A DNA stretch of 64,000 nucleotides from [Enterobacter] lignolyticus SCF1 (GCF_000164865.1 NC_014618.1:3348001-3412000), one strand, 5' to 3'. Counted from the stretch's first letter, positions 1 through 8,987 are shown. Made by a program: numbers and translations. Notes: generated by a model not told the origin, from the sequence alone.

Positions 1-216
1 TGCCGGGTTGGTATCATCGAAACGCAGGTTGCACTGGCCCTGGTAATCCTGGGCGATACCAAAGTTCAGGCAGATAGATTTCGCGTGACCGATGTGCAGA
101 TAACCGTTCGGCTCAGGCGGAAAACGCGTATGGACCGTGGTGTGCTTACCACTGGCCAGATCTTCATCGATTATCTGGCGAATAAAGTTACTCGGGCGGG
201 CTTCTGCCTCACTCAT
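1..216 (-). CDS. glnS: Glutaminyl-tRNA synthetase, N-terminal part (cut by window edge)
   Basis: Charges tRNA-Gln with glutamine in the cytosol (class I synthetase). The 72 visible codons read from an ATG at 216 and carry the class I start of the Rossmann fold, with PPEPNGYLHIGHAKS containing the HIGH signature, as in E. coli GlnS. The rest of the roughly 550-residue protein lies outside the window. The tRNA-Gln genes it serves lie at 9.1-9.6 kb. The call is firm; only the length is unknown. Confidence 0.96.
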   Translation of the reverse strand, partial: MSEAEARPSNFIRQIIDEDLASGKHTTVHTRFPPEPNGYLHIGHAKSICLNFGIAQDYQGQCNLRFDDTNPA

Positions 217-254
217 CGTGCATTCCTCAAAGCGTAAACAACGTATAACGCAAC

Positions 255-283
255 ATGATCTTATAAGCCGGACCGACTGACAA
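255..283 (-). promoter_or_regulatory. Probable glnS promoter
   Basis: Read on the minus strand, TTGTCA (278-283) and GATCAT (255-260) are separated by 17 bp, about 40 bp upstream of the glnS ATG. The arrangement resembles the E. coli glnS promoter as I recall it. The -10 is a weak match, so the exact hexamer is uncertain. Confidence 0.4.
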
Positions 284-335
284 CCCTTAGTTACGCAAAA
301 TACCGACTGAAAAAAAATAATGGGGGCATTTGCTA

Positions 336-370
336 TAAAAAAAAGCGGCGGAGGATATCCCCCGCCGCTT
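336..370 (-). terminator. Rho-independent terminator after nagE
   Basis: Inverted repeat AAGCGGCGG (343-351) / CCGCCGCTT (362-370). On the minus strand it is followed by a run of T (the A run at 337-342). It lies 28 bp past the nagE stop and separates nagE from glnS. Confidence 0.85.
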
Positions 371-397
371 AAGGCATTAACGCTTACTCAGGAGCAC

Positions 398-2419
398 TTA
401 CTTGCCTTTAATCTCATACAGCGGCGTTTCACCCGCAACGACGTGACCCTGCGCCTTCACTACCAGGCCGCTGAAGTCATCGATGTTGCTGCACACCACC
501 GGGCTTATCATGGAGCGCGCATTAGCGTTCAGGAAATCCAGATCCATTTCCAGAACCGGCTGACCTGCCGCCACTTCGGCGCCCTCTTCCACCAGGCGTT
601 TGAAGCCCTGGCCGTTCAGCGCGACGGTATCGATACCCATATGGACAACGATTTCCGCGCCTTTCTCGGTTTCCAGGCAGAACGCGTGGTTGGTGTTAAA
701 GATTTTAACGATGGTGCCTGCCGCCGGAGACACGACGGTTTTCTCCGTGGGTTTCACCGCAATGCCGTCACCGACCGCTTTGCTGGCGAACGCTTCGTCA
801 GGAACCTGCTCCAGCGCCACCACTTCACCGGTGACCGGGGAAACCAGCGCGGCGATCGTTACTGCGTTCGGCACCGCCTGCGGTTTTGCCGCGGCCTGAG
901 CCGGAGCAGCAGCCGGAGCGGCTTCCGCTGCGGCGACATGACCGGTGGTTTTCATGGCGTTAGCAATTTTCTCAGCAACAAAGCCGACGATAATCTGCAC
1001 GCTGGTTTTGTTCAGGCGGATAACCCCTGACGCGCCCAGACGTTTTGCCAGCGCTTCGTTCACCAGAGAAGAGTCTTTCACGTTCAGACGCAGACGGGTG
1101 ATACAGGCATCGATACCGGTCAGGTTGTCGGAACCGCCAACCGCCGCGATGTACTGACGAGCCAGACCAGAAACGTCCTGCTCTTTGGCGCCGCTCACGT
1201 TCACGTCCTGGCCATCGGCTTCGCTACCGTCAACAGCCAGCTCACGACCCGGGGTCATCAGGTTGAATTTGGTGATAGTGAAGCGGAACACCACGTAGTA
1301 GATAACGAAGAACACCAGACCCTGAAGGATCAGCATGTACCAGTGGGTTGCCAGCGGGTTACGCGAAGACAGCACCATATCCACCAGACCGGCGCTGAAG
1401 CCGAAGCCCGCGATCCAGTGCATAGTTGCCGCGATGAAGACGGAGATACCGGTCAGCACGGCGTGGATCACGTACAGTACCGGCGCCACGAACATGAAGG
1501 AGAACTCCAGCGGCTCGGTGATACCGGTGAAGAAGGCCGCAAAAGCGCCCGCCATCATGATACCCAGCACTTTCGCTTTGTTTTCCGGACGCGCGCAGTG
1601 GTAAATCGCCAGCGCCGCACCCGGCAGACCGAACATCATGATCGGGAAGAAGCCCGCCTGATAACGACCGGTGATACCCACAACCGCTTTGCCCGCTTCG
1701 ATAGACTGCGCGCCGCCGAGGAAGTTAGGAATATCGTTGATGCCGGCCACGTCGAACCAGAACACGGAGTTCAGCGCGTGGTGCAGACCTACCGGGATCA
1801 GCAGACGGTTGAAGAACGCGTACACGCCCGCACCGACGGAGCCCAGCTTCTGGATGTGTTCGCCAAAGTTCACCAGACCGTCGAAAATCACCGGCCAGAT
1901 GTACATCATGATGAACGCGACCACGATCATCACGAACGAGGTGAGAATAGGCACCAGACGGCGACCGCTAAAGAACGACAGCGCCTTCGGCAGCTCAACG
2001 CTGCTAAAGCGGTTGTACAGTTCCGCAGAGATAATACCGACGAGGATACCGACGAACTGGTTGCTGATCTTACCGAATGCCGCCGGAACCTGATCCGCCG
2101 GAATTTTTTGGATCATCGCCACCGCTGCTGGCGAGCAGAGGGTGGTCAACACCAGGAAACCCACAAAGCCGGTCAGCGCAGCCGCACCGTCTTTATCTTT
2201 GGACATACCATAAGCAACACCGATCGCGAACAACACGGACATGTTGTCGATGATGGCGGAGCCGGATTTGATGAAGAACGCCGCCAGCGCGCTGGAGTTA
2301 CCCCAGCCGTTGGGGTCGATCCAGTAGCCGACACCCATCAGGATGGCTGCGGCGGGCAGCGTGGCCACTGGCACCATAAGGGCGCGGCCAACTTTTTGTA
2401 AATAACCTAGAACACTCAC
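398..2419 (-). CDS. nagE: PTS N-acetylglucosamine transporter, fused EIICBA
   Basis: Imports and phosphorylates N-acetylglucosamine at the inner membrane, yielding GlcNAc-6-phosphate. The 673 residues run: EIIC membrane domain (about 1-370), EIIB with the phosphocysteine motif AIDACITRLRL (about 420-445), an Ala/Pro linker, and a C-terminal EIIA with the histidine motif EIVVHMGIDTV. The start is taken as GTG at 2419, seven bases after GGGGGA; an in-frame ATG at 2452 lacks such a site. The EIIA half closely follows E. coli NagE, but the EIIC half (starting VSVLGYLQKVGRALMVPV) is very different from the E. coli domain as I recall it and resembles the Klebsiella protein. Divergent from nagB. Confidence 0.93.
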   Translation of the reverse strand: MSVLGYLQKVGRALMVPVATLPAAAILMGVGYWIDPNGWGNSSALAAFFIKSGSAIIDNMSVLFAIGVAYGMSKDKDGAAALTGFVGFLVLTTLCSPAAVAMIQKIPADQVPAAFGKISNQFVGILVGIISAELYNRFSSVELPKALSFFSGRRLVPILTSFVMIVVAFIMMYIWPVIFDGLVNFGEHIQKLGSVGAGVYAFFNRLLIPVGLHHALNSVFWFDVAGINDIPNFLGGAQSIEAGKAVVGITGRYQAGFFPIMMFGLPGAALAIYHCARPENKAKVLGIMMAGAFAAFFTGITEPLEFSFMFVAPVLYVIHAVLTGISVFIAATMHWIAGFGFSAGLVDMVLSSRNPLATHWYMLILQGLVFFVIYYVVFRFTITKFNLMTPGRELAVDGSEADGQDVNVSGAKEQDVSGLARQYIAAVGGSDNLTGIDACITRLRLNVKDSSLVNEALAKRLGASGVIRLNKTSVQIIVGFVAEKIANAMKTTGHVAAAEAAPAAAPAQAAAKPQAVPNAVTIAALVSPVTGEVVALEQVPDEAFASKAVGDGIAVKPTEKTVVSPAAGTIVKIFNTNHAFCLETEKGAEIVVHMGIDTVALNGQGFKRLVEEGAEVAAGQPVLEMDLDFLNANARSMISPVVCSNIDDFSGLVVKAQGHVVAGETPLYEIKGK

Positions 2420-2527
2420 TTTATTCCCCCTTGAGACCCCGTAAAGGCTCATTCAAAGCCGTTTTTTTATAGTGTAACTAACCTTGAAAGCGCGGCGATT
2501 TTTCACCTGCCTTCAGAGTGTGTGAAA

Positions 2528-2550
2528 AATTAATTCGTCTCGCAAATTAA
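2528..2550. promoter_or_regulatory. NagC operator, nagE-proximal
   Basis: Imperfect palindrome with AATTAATTCG and CGCAAATTAA arms, the known form of NagC sites in the nagE-nagB control region of E. coli. Its centre is about 94 bp from the second site at 2621-2645, compatible with NagC holding a DNA loop across the divergent promoters. Confidence 0.6.
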
Positions 2551-2562
2551 AAGCGTATTTTT

Positions 2563-2577
2563 TGTGATTTTTATCAC
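2563..2577. promoter_or_regulatory. CRP (cAMP receptor protein) site between nagE and nagB
   Basis: TGTGA-N6-TCAC with A/T-rich flanks, a near-consensus CRP site. It lies between the two NagC-like sites, as in E. coli, where CRP activates both divergent nag transcripts. Confidence 0.75.
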
Positions 2578-2620
2578 CAAATATCGTAATCCCCTCCTCC
2601 TTACACTGGCTAACAGGGAA

Positions 2621-2645
2621 AACTTATTTTATCATTCAAAAAATC
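2621..2645. promoter_or_regulatory. NagC operator, nagB-proximal
   Basis: A/T-rich imperfect palindrome (CTTATTTT ... CAAAAAATC) that matches the second NagC site of the E. coli nagE-nagB region. About 100 bp upstream of the nagB ATG. Assigned by similarity and position. Confidence 0.5.
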
Positions 2646-2743
2646 AAGACGGATTGCCCCGCTCAATTGATAAATCCAGGTTACGCTTATCAGAGTTAAG
2701 GCGCCAATCCGCCAACCTTTATTTTAAACTACTGAGGTGAACA

Positions 2744-3544
2744 ATGAGACTGATTCCCCTGGCGACAGCAGAACAAGTGGGCAAATGGGCTGCCCGTCAT
2801 ATCGTTAACCGCATCAACGCGTTTAAACCGACAGCGGATCGTCCGTTCGTACTGGGTCTGCCGACAGGCGGTACGCCGCTCACCGCTTATAAAGCGCTGG
2901 TTGAGATGCACAAAGCAGGCCAGGTTAGCTTTAAACACGTGGTGACCTTCAACATGGACGAGTACGTCGGCCTGCCGAAAGAGCATCCGGAAAGCTACCA
3001 CAGCTTCATGCACCGTAACTTCTTCGACCACGTCGATATCCCGGCGGAAAACATTAATCTGCTGAATGGTAACGCGCCGGATATCGACGCCGAATGTCGT
3101 CAGTATGAAGAGAAAATTCGCTCCTACGGCAAAATCAACCTGTTCATGGGCGGCGTGGGCAACGACGGTCATATCGCGTTCAACGAACCGGCGTCCTCTC
3201 TCTCTTCCCGCACCCGTATTAAAACCCTGACCCATGACACCCGCGTGGCAAACTCCCGTTTCTTCGACGGCGACGTCAGCCAGGTGCCTAAATATGCGCT
3301 GACCGTTGGCGTGGGTACCCTGCTGGATGCCGAAGAAGTGATGATTCTGGTGCTGGGCCACCAGAAAGCGCAGGCGCTTCAGGCTGCCGTTGAAGGCAAC
3401 GTTAACCATATGTGGACCATCAGCTGCCTGCAGCTGCACCCGAAAGCGGTGATGGTGTGCGACGAACCGTCCACCATGGAGCTGAAAGTGAAAACGCTGA
3501 AGTACTTCAACGAATTAGAAGCCGAAAATATCAAAGGTCTGTGA
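2744..3544 (+). CDS. nagB: Glucosamine-6-phosphate deaminase
   Basis: Converts glucosamine-6-phosphate to fructose-6-phosphate and ammonia, the last step of amino-sugar breakdown. The 266 residues equal the enteric length and show the substrate loop LPTGGTP (about 35-41), the active-site stretch FNMDEYVGL with the catalytic Asp, and GVGNDGHIAFNEP. ATG at 2744 follows GAGGTGA. First gene of nagBACD, divergent from nagE; expression should rise when GlcNAc-6-P releases NagC. Confidence 0.97.
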   Translation: MRLIPLATAEQVGKWAARHIVNRINAFKPTADRPFVLGLPTGGTPLTAYKALVEMHKAGQVSFKHVVTFNMDEYVGLPKEHPESYHSFMHRNFFDHVDIPAENINLLNGNAPDIDAECRQYEEKIRSYGKINLFMGGVGNDGHIAFNEPASSLSSRTRIKTLTHDTRVANSRFFDGDVSQVPKYALTVGVGTLLDAEEVMILVLGHQKAQALQAAVEGNVNHMWTISCLQLHPKAVMVCDEPSTMELKVKTLKYFNELEAENIKGL

Positions 3545-3550
3545 TTGACT

Positions 3551-3585
3551 ACCCGCCTCTGTCATCGAGGCGGGTCGCATTTTTT
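3551..3585 (+). terminator. Terminator-like hairpin between nagB and nagA
   Basis: Perfect 9-bp stem ACCCGCCTC (3551-3559) / GAGGCGGGT (3567-3575), then CGCATTTTTTG. It sits within the 57-base gap between nagB and nagA, so it probably attenuates or processes the operon transcript rather than ending it. Confidence 0.7.
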
Positions 3586-3601
3586 GAAACCGGGGGTCGT
3601 A

Positions 3602-4756
3602 ATGTATGCTTTAACCCATGGCCGGATTTACACCGGTCACGAAATTCTGGATGACCATGCGATTGTTGTCGCCAATGGCCTGATTGAACGTATTTGCCCG
3701 CTGGCTGATTTACCGTCCGGGATCGAGCAACGCTCGCTGAATGGCGCCATTCTGTCCCCCGGTTTTATCGACGTCCAGCTGAACGGCTGCGGCGGCGTGC
3801 AGTTTAACGATACGGCCGACGCCGTGACCGTTGAAACGCTGGAAATCATGCAAAAAGCCAACGAGAAATCGGGCTGCACCAGCTATCTGCCGACGCTGAT
3901 CACCTCCAGCGACGAGCTGATGATGCAGGGCGTTCGCGTGATGCGCGAATACCTGGCCAAATACCCGAACCAGGCGCTGGGTCTGCACCTGGAAGGTCCG
4001 TGGCTGAACATCGTGAAGAAAGGCACCCACAACCCAAACTATGTGCGTAAGCCTGACGATAAGCTGGTCGATTTCCTCTGCGACAACGCTGACGTTATCA
4101 CCAAAATCACCCTTGCGCCTGAAATGGTGGCGCCGGAAGTGATTACCCGTCTGGTCAACGCCGGTATCGTCGTGTCGGCCGGACACTCCAACGCTACGCT
4201 AAAAGAAGCCAAAATCGGTTTCCGCGCCGGGATTACCTTCGCGACCCACCTTTATAACGCCATGCCGTACATTACGGGCCGTGAGCCGGGTCTGGCGGGC
4301 GCGATTTTCGACGAACCGGACGTATACTGCGGTATCATCGCCGACGGTCTGCACGTCGACTTCGCCAATATCCGTAACGCGAAACGTCTGAAAGGCGACA
4401 AGCTGTGCCTGGTGACCGATGCCACCGCGCCGGCGGGTGCTAACATCGAACAGTTCATTTTTGCTGGTAAAACAATATACTACCGGGATGGACTGTGTGT
4501 GGATGAAAACGGCACCCTCAGCGGCTCGGCGTTGACCATGATCGAGGGCGTACGTAACCTGGTCGAACACTGCGGCATCGCGCTGGATGAAGTGCTGCGC
4601 ATGGCAACGCTGTACCCTGCCCGCGCTATCGGCGCGAGCAAGCAGCTGGGCAGCATTGCGCCGGGAATGGTCGCTAACCTGACCGCATTCACCCGCGATT
4701 ATAAAATCACTAAGACCATCGTTAATGGTAACGAGGTCGTTGACTTGAGTAAGTGA
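3602..4756 (+). CDS. nagA: N-acetylglucosamine-6-phosphate deacetylase
   Basis: Removes acetate from GlcNAc-6-phosphate, giving the substrate of NagB. It is a 384-residue amidohydrolase (metal-dependent TIM barrel), with family motifs GFIDVQLNGCGG, the metal-ligand segment LHLEGPW, SAGHSNA and THLYNAM, and a catalytic Asp in VTDATAP. The ATG at 3602 gives the usual MYALTHGRIY start. Upstream codons stay in frame back to 3545 but run through the intergenic hairpin. Four bases separate its stop from nagC. Confidence 0.96.
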   Translation: MYALTHGRIYTGHEILDDHAIVVANGLIERICPLADLPSGIEQRSLNGAILSPGFIDVQLNGCGGVQFNDTADAVTVETLEIMQKANEKSGCTSYLPTLITSSDELMMQGVRVMREYLAKYPNQALGLHLEGPWLNIVKKGTHNPNYVRKPDDKLVDFLCDNADVITKITLAPEMVAPEVITRLVNAGIVVSAGHSNATLKEAKIGFRAGITFATHLYNAMPYITGREPGLAGAIFDEPDVYCGIIADGLHVDFANIRNAKRLKGDKLCLVTDATAPAGANIEQFIFAGKTIYYRDGLCVDENGTLSGSALTMIEGVRNLVEHCGIALDEVLRMATLYPARAIGASKQLGSIAPGMVANLTAFTRDYKITKTIVNGNEVVDLSK

Positions 4757-4760
4757 AAGT

Positions 4761-5981
4761 ATGACATCAGGCGGACAAGCTCAAATTGGTAATGTTGACC
4801 TCGTTAAACAACTTAACAGCGCGGCCGTTTACCGCCTGATTGACCAGCATGGGCCAATCTCGCGAATTCAGATTGCCGAGCAAAGCCAACTTGCGCCCGC
4901 CAGCGTGACAAAAATCACGCGTCAGCTGATTGAACGCGGCCTGATCAAAGAAGTCGATCAGCAGGCCTCCACCGGGGGCCGCCGCGCTATCTCTATCGTC
5001 ACCGAAACCCGCAATTTTCACGCCATCGGCGTCCGTCTTGGCCGCCATGACACCACGCTCACGCTCTACGATCTGAGCAGCAAAGCGGTAGCGGAAGAGC
5101 ACTACCCGCTGCCGGAGCGCACCCAGGAAACGCTGGAGCATGCGCTGCTTTCCACCATCGCCACCTTTATAGAGCACTGCCAGCGCAAGATCCGCGAGCT
5201 GATCGCTATCTCGGTGATCCTGCCGGGGCTGGTCGATCCCGAAAGCGGCGTGATCCGCTATATGCCGCATATTCAGGTCGAAAACTGGGGTCTGGTGGAG
5301 GCGCTGGAAAAACGTTTTAACGTGACCTGCTTCGTCGGCCATGATATCCGCAGCCTGGCGCTTGCCGAGCACTACTTTGGTGCGTCGCAGGACTGCGAAG
5401 ACTCCATTCTGGTGCGCGTCCACCGCGGCACCGGCGCCGGGATCATCTCAAACGGCCGCATCTTTATCGGGCGCAACGGCAACGTGGGCGAAATCGGCCA
5501 CATTCAGGTCGATCCGCTCGGCGAACGCTGCCACTGCGGCAACTTCGGCTGTCTGGAAACCGTCGCCGCCAACGCCGCTATCGAACAGCGCGTGCGCCAT
5601 CTGCTGGAACAGGGCTACCAGAGCCGCGTGACGCAGGATGACTGCAACATCAAGTCTATCTGTAAGGCCGCCAATAAAGGCGATGCGCTCGCCAGCGAAG
5701 TGATCGAACAGGTCGGCCGCCATCTGGGCAAAACCATCGCCATCGCCATCAACCTGTTTAACCCGCAGAAGGTGGTTATCGCCGGTGAAATCACCGAGGC
5801 GGAAAAGGTGCTGCTGCCCGCTATCGAAGGCTGCATCAACACCCAGGCGCTGAAGGCGTTTCGCCAGAATCTGCCGGTGGTGCGTTCTGAGCTGGATCAC
5901 CGTTCCGCCATCGGCGCTTTTGCGCTGGTGAAACGCGCCATGCTCAACGGAATGCTGCTGCAACGTTTGCTGGAAAGCTAA
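4761..5981 (+). CDS. nagC: N-acetylglucosamine repressor NagC (ROK family)
   Basis: Transcription factor that represses nag genes and is released by GlcNAc-6-phosphate. The 406 residues include an N-terminal helix-turn-helix (about 30-60, SRIQIAEQSQLAPASVTKI) and a ROK sugar-binding domain with the zinc cluster CHCGNFGCLE (about 255-265). Length equals that of E. coli NagC. It is co-transcribed with nagBA, so it regulates its own operon. Its probable sites are at 2528 and 2621. Confidence 0.97.
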   Translation: MTSGGQAQIGNVDLVKQLNSAAVYRLIDQHGPISRIQIAEQSQLAPASVTKITRQLIERGLIKEVDQQASTGGRRAISIVTETRNFHAIGVRLGRHDTTLTLYDLSSKAVAEEHYPLPERTQETLEHALLSTIATFIEHCQRKIRELIAISVILPGLVDPESGVIRYMPHIQVENWGLVEALEKRFNVTCFVGHDIRSLALAEHYFGASQDCEDSILVRVHRGTGAGIISNGRIFIGRNGNVGEIGHIQVDPLGERCHCGNFGCLETVAANAAIEQRVRHLLEQGYQSRVTQDDCNIKSICKAANKGDALASEVIEQVGRHLGKTIAIAINLFNPQKVVIAGEITEAEKVLLPAIEGCINTQALKAFRQNLPVVRSELDHRSAIGAFALVKRAMLNGMLLQRLLES

Positions 5982-6026
5982 TGGCGTTTTATAGTTACGC
6001 CTTCTTTTTTTGATGTCGGGTAGTCC

Positions 6027-6779
6027 ATGACCATTAAGAATGTAATTTGTGATATTGACGGCGTGCTGATGCATGACAACGTTGCCGTACCGGGTGCCGC
6101 TGAGTTTCTTAACCGGGTGATGGAAAAAGGGATGCCGCTGGTGCTGCTGACCAACTACCCTTCCCAGACCGGTCAGGACCTGGCAAACCGCTTTGCAACG
6201 GCCGGAGTTAATGTCCCGGATAGCGTTTTCTATACCTCCGCCATGGCGACGGCCGACTTCCTGAAACGCCAGGAAGGCAAAAAAGCGTATGTGGTCGGCG
6301 AAGGCGCGCTCATCCACGAGCTCTATAAAGCCGGATTCACTATCACCGACGTCAACCCGGATTTTGTTATCGTCGGCGAAACCCGCTCCTATAACTGGGA
6401 AATGATGCACAAAGCGGCCTTTTTTGTCGCTAACGGCGCGCGCTTTATCGCCACCAATCCAGACACCCACGGCCGCGGCTTTTACCCTGCCTGCGGCGCG
6501 CTGTGCGCCGGTATCGAAAAAATCTCCGGTCGCAAACCGTTCTATGTCGGCAAGCCGAGCCCGTGGATCATCCGCGCCGCGCTGAATAAAATGCAGGCTC
6601 ACTCTGAGCAGACGGTGATTGTGGGCGACAACCTGCGCACCGATATTCTGGCGGGCTTTCAGGCCGGGCTGGAAACCATCCTGGTGCTGTCGGGGGTATC
6701 GACGGTCGACGATATCGACAGCGTACCGTTCAGGCCGTCGTGGATTTACCCGTCGGTCGCCGAAATCGACGTTATCTGA
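6027..6779 (+). CDS. nagD: HAD-family nucleotide phosphatase NagD/UmpH
   Basis: Cytosolic HAD class IIA phosphatase; the E. coli enzyme prefers UMP and other nucleoside monophosphates. The 250-residue protein shows the nucleophile motif DIDGVLMHD (about 8-16), motif II LLTNYPS and the metal motif VGDNLRTDI (about 200-208). Last gene of nagBACD, 45 bp after nagC. Its link to amino-sugar metabolism is by position only. Confidence 0.95.
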   Translation: MTIKNVICDIDGVLMHDNVAVPGAAEFLNRVMEKGMPLVLLTNYPSQTGQDLANRFATAGVNVPDSVFYTSAMATADFLKRQEGKKAYVVGEGALIHELYKAGFTITDVNPDFVIVGETRSYNWEMMHKAAFFVANGARFIATNPDTHGRGFYPACGALCAGIEKISGRKPFYVGKPSPWIIRAALNKMQAHSEQTVIVGDNLRTDILAGFQAGLETILVLSGVSTVDDIDSVPFRPSWIYPSVAEIDVI

Positions 6780-6785
6780 ACAACG

Positions 6786-6808
6786 CCACGTCCCCGGACG
6801 TGGTTTTT
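6786..6808 (+). terminator. Rho-independent terminator of nagBACD
   Basis: CCACGTCC (6786-6793) / GGACGTGG (6796-6803) with a two-base gap, followed by TTTTT; six bases after the nagD stop. Confidence 0.85.
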
Positions 6809-7034
6809 GCTTTCTGGAAGCAGAAAAAAGAACACCCTCTAATAAAATCACTATTTTATTGAATAATCGCTAATGACAGCGACAATAACATACGTGATTT
6901 TCAGCATTCGCTAATCTCCATTGCACTTTTTTCTTTTTCACCCGCAAATCTGTTGCGCCTTCCGGCGGTTTGCGGCATTTTTTATCTCATGCAATGACAC
7001 AACAACACGCAACAGGCTTAACGGAGATTTCTCT

Positions 7035-8699
7035 ATGTGTTCTATTTTCGGTGTACTGGATATTAAAACTGACGTGGTTGAGCTGCGTAAAAAGGCGCTC
7101 GAACTCTCCCGCCTGATGCGCCACCGCGGCCCGGACTGGTCCGGCATTTACGCCAGCGATAAAGCCATCCTCGCGCATGAACGTCTGTCGATCGTCGACG
7201 TCAACGCCGGCGCCCAGCCGCTGTACAACGCGCAGAAAACTCACGCGCTGGCGGTCAACGGTGAAATTTACAACCATCAGGCGCTGCGCGCGGAGTACGG
7301 CGATCGCTACACCTTCCAGACCGGCTCCGACTGTGAAGTAATCCTCGCCCTGTATCAGGAAAAAGGCCCGGCGTTCCTCGACGACCTGCAGGGAATGTTC
7401 GCTTTCGCCCTGTACGACAGCGAGAAAGACGCTTACCTGATTGGCCGTGACCACATCGGCATCATCCCGCTGTATATGGGCCACGACGAGCACGGCAACT
7501 TCTACGTCGCCTCCGAAATGAAAGCGCTGGTGCCGGTATGCCGCACCATCAAAGAGTTTCCGGCGGGCAGCTATCTGTGGAGCAAAGACGGCGAAATTCG
7601 TCAGTACTACCAGCGCGACTGGTTCGAGTATGACGCGGTCAAAGACAATGTGACCGACAAAGCCGCGCTGCGCCAGGCGCTGGAAGATTCCGTGAAAAGC
7701 CATCTGATGTCTGACGTCCCGTACGGCGTACTGCTCTCCGGCGGCCTGGATTCTTCCGTAATCTCCGCGATCACCAAAAAATTCGCCGCCCGTCGCGTGG
7801 AAGACCAGGAGCGTTCAGAAGCCTGGTGGCCGCAGCTGCACTCCTTTGCCGTTGGCCTGGTCGGCTCCCCGGATCTGAAAGCCGCGCAGGAAGTGGCCAA
7901 CCACCTGGGCACCGTGCACCATGAAATTCACTTCACCGTGCAGGAAGGTCTGGACGCGATCCGCGACGTTATCTATCACATCGAAACCTACGACGTCACC
8001 ACCATCCGCGCCTCGACGCCGATGTACCTGATGTCGCGTAAGATCAAAGCGATGGGTATCAAAATGGTGCTGTCCGGCGAAGGCTCAGACGAAGTGTTCG
8101 GCGGCTACCTCTATTTCCATAAGGCGCCGGATGCCAAAGAGCTGCACGAAGAGACCGTCCGCAAGCTGCAGGCGCTGCATATGTTCGACTGCGCCCGCGC
8201 CAACAAGGCGATGTCCGCCTGGGGCGTCGAAGCGCGCGTGCCGTTCCTCGACAAGAAGTTCCTCGATGTGGCGATGCGCATTAACCCGCAGGACAAAATG
8301 TGCGGCAACGGCAAAATGGAAAAACATATTCTGCGCGAATGCTTTGAATCCTATCTGCCGGCAAGCGTGGCCTGGCGCCAGAAAGAGCAGTTCTCTGACG
8401 GCGTCGGCTACAGCTGGATCGATACCTTAAAAGAGGTGGCGGCGAAGCAGATTACCGATCAGCAGCTGGAAACGGCGCGCTTCCGCTTCCCGTACAACAC
8501 CCCGTCGTCGAAAGAAGCGTATCTGTATCGCGAAATTTTCGAAGAATTGTTCCCGGTGCCGAGCGCGGCGGAGTGCGTACCCGGCGGTCCGTCGGTCGCC
8601 TGTTCTTCCGCTAAGGCGATTGAATGGGATGAAGCCTTCAAAACCATGAACGATCCCTCCGGCCGCGCTGTCGGCGTCCATCAGTCAGCCTACAAATAA
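7035..8699 (+). CDS. asnB: Asparagine synthetase B (glutamine-hydrolysing)
   Basis: Makes asparagine from aspartate, ATP and glutamine. The 554 residues equal the E. coli length. Cys2 (MCSIFG) is the nucleophile of the N-terminal class II glutaminase domain (about 1-200). The synthetase domain has the ATP-pyrophosphatase loop LLSGGLDSS (about 230-240) and GEGSDEVFGGY. The ATG at 7035 is chosen because the nucleophile Cys must follow Met directly, and GGAGA precedes it. The 255-base gap after nagD holds a terminator and presumably the asnB promoter. Confidence 0.97.
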   Translation: MCSIFGVLDIKTDVVELRKKALELSRLMRHRGPDWSGIYASDKAILAHERLSIVDVNAGAQPLYNAQKTHALAVNGEIYNHQALRAEYGDRYTFQTGSDCEVILALYQEKGPAFLDDLQGMFAFALYDSEKDAYLIGRDHIGIIPLYMGHDEHGNFYVASEMKALVPVCRTIKEFPAGSYLWSKDGEIRQYYQRDWFEYDAVKDNVTDKAALRQALEDSVKSHLMSDVPYGVLLSGGLDSSVISAITKKFAARRVEDQERSEAWWPQLHSFAVGLVGSPDLKAAQEVANHLGTVHHEIHFTVQEGLDAIRDVIYHIETYDVTTIRASTPMYLMSRKIKAMGIKMVLSGEGSDEVFGGYLYFHKAPDAKELHEETVRKLQALHMFDCARANKAMSAWGVEARVPFLDKKFLDVAMRINPQDKMCGNGKMEKHILRECFESYLPASVAWRQKEQFSDGVGYSWIDTLKEVAAKQITDQQLETARFRFPYNTPSSKEAYLYREIFEELFPVPSAAECVPGGPSVACSSAKAIEWDEAFKTMNDPSGRAVGVHQSAYK

Positions 8700-8703
8700 C
8701 AGT

Positions 8704-8731
8704 ACGGACCCTACGGGGTCCGTTGTTTTTT
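8704..8731 (+). terminator. Rho-independent terminator of asnB
   Basis: ACGGACCC (8704-8711) / GGGTCCGT (8716-8723) then TGTTTTTT, four bases after the asnB stop. Confidence 0.88.
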
Positions 8732-8837
8732 CCCCACCTAAATTACGCTAAATAATCAATAAACGCCGATTATTCGGTCATGCTGTTCGCAACCTAACCA
8801 AACAGTCACATTCAGGCCATTTTCGATGAAAAAGGGG

Positions 8838-8866
8838 TTGACGCTGCAAGGGTCTATACGCATAAT
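8838..8866 (+). promoter_or_regulatory. Promoter of the tRNA operon
   Basis: TTGACG (8838-8843) and CATAAT (8861-8866) are 17 bp apart, 38 bp before the first tRNA, and followed by a GC-rich discriminator (GCGCCCCGC). GC-rich discriminators are typical of stable-RNA promoters under stringent control. Confidence 0.8.
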
Positions 8867-8903
8867 GCGCCCCGCAACGCCGATAAGGTAACGCGAAAAA
8901 GAG

Positions 8904-8980
8904 GGCTACGTAGCTCAGTTGGTTAGAGCACATCACTCATAATGATGGGGTCACAGGTTCGAATCCCGTCGTAGCCACCA
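8904..8980 (+). tRNA. metT: tRNA-Met (CAT, elongator)
   Basis: 77 nt with encoded CCA. Anticodon loop CTCATAA, paired acceptor GGCTACG/CGTAGCC and TTCGAAT T-loop. Same sequence as the gene at 9303-9379. First gene of the seven-tRNA operon. Confidence 0.97.
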
Positions 8981-8987
8981 TCTTTTT

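Noticed and set aside
1343..2401. Long open frame opposite nagE
   Set aside because: Low-complexity Arg/His-rich product, the mirror of a GC-rich coding strand; several similar long antisense frames (leuS, cstA, ahpF) were rejected for the same reason.
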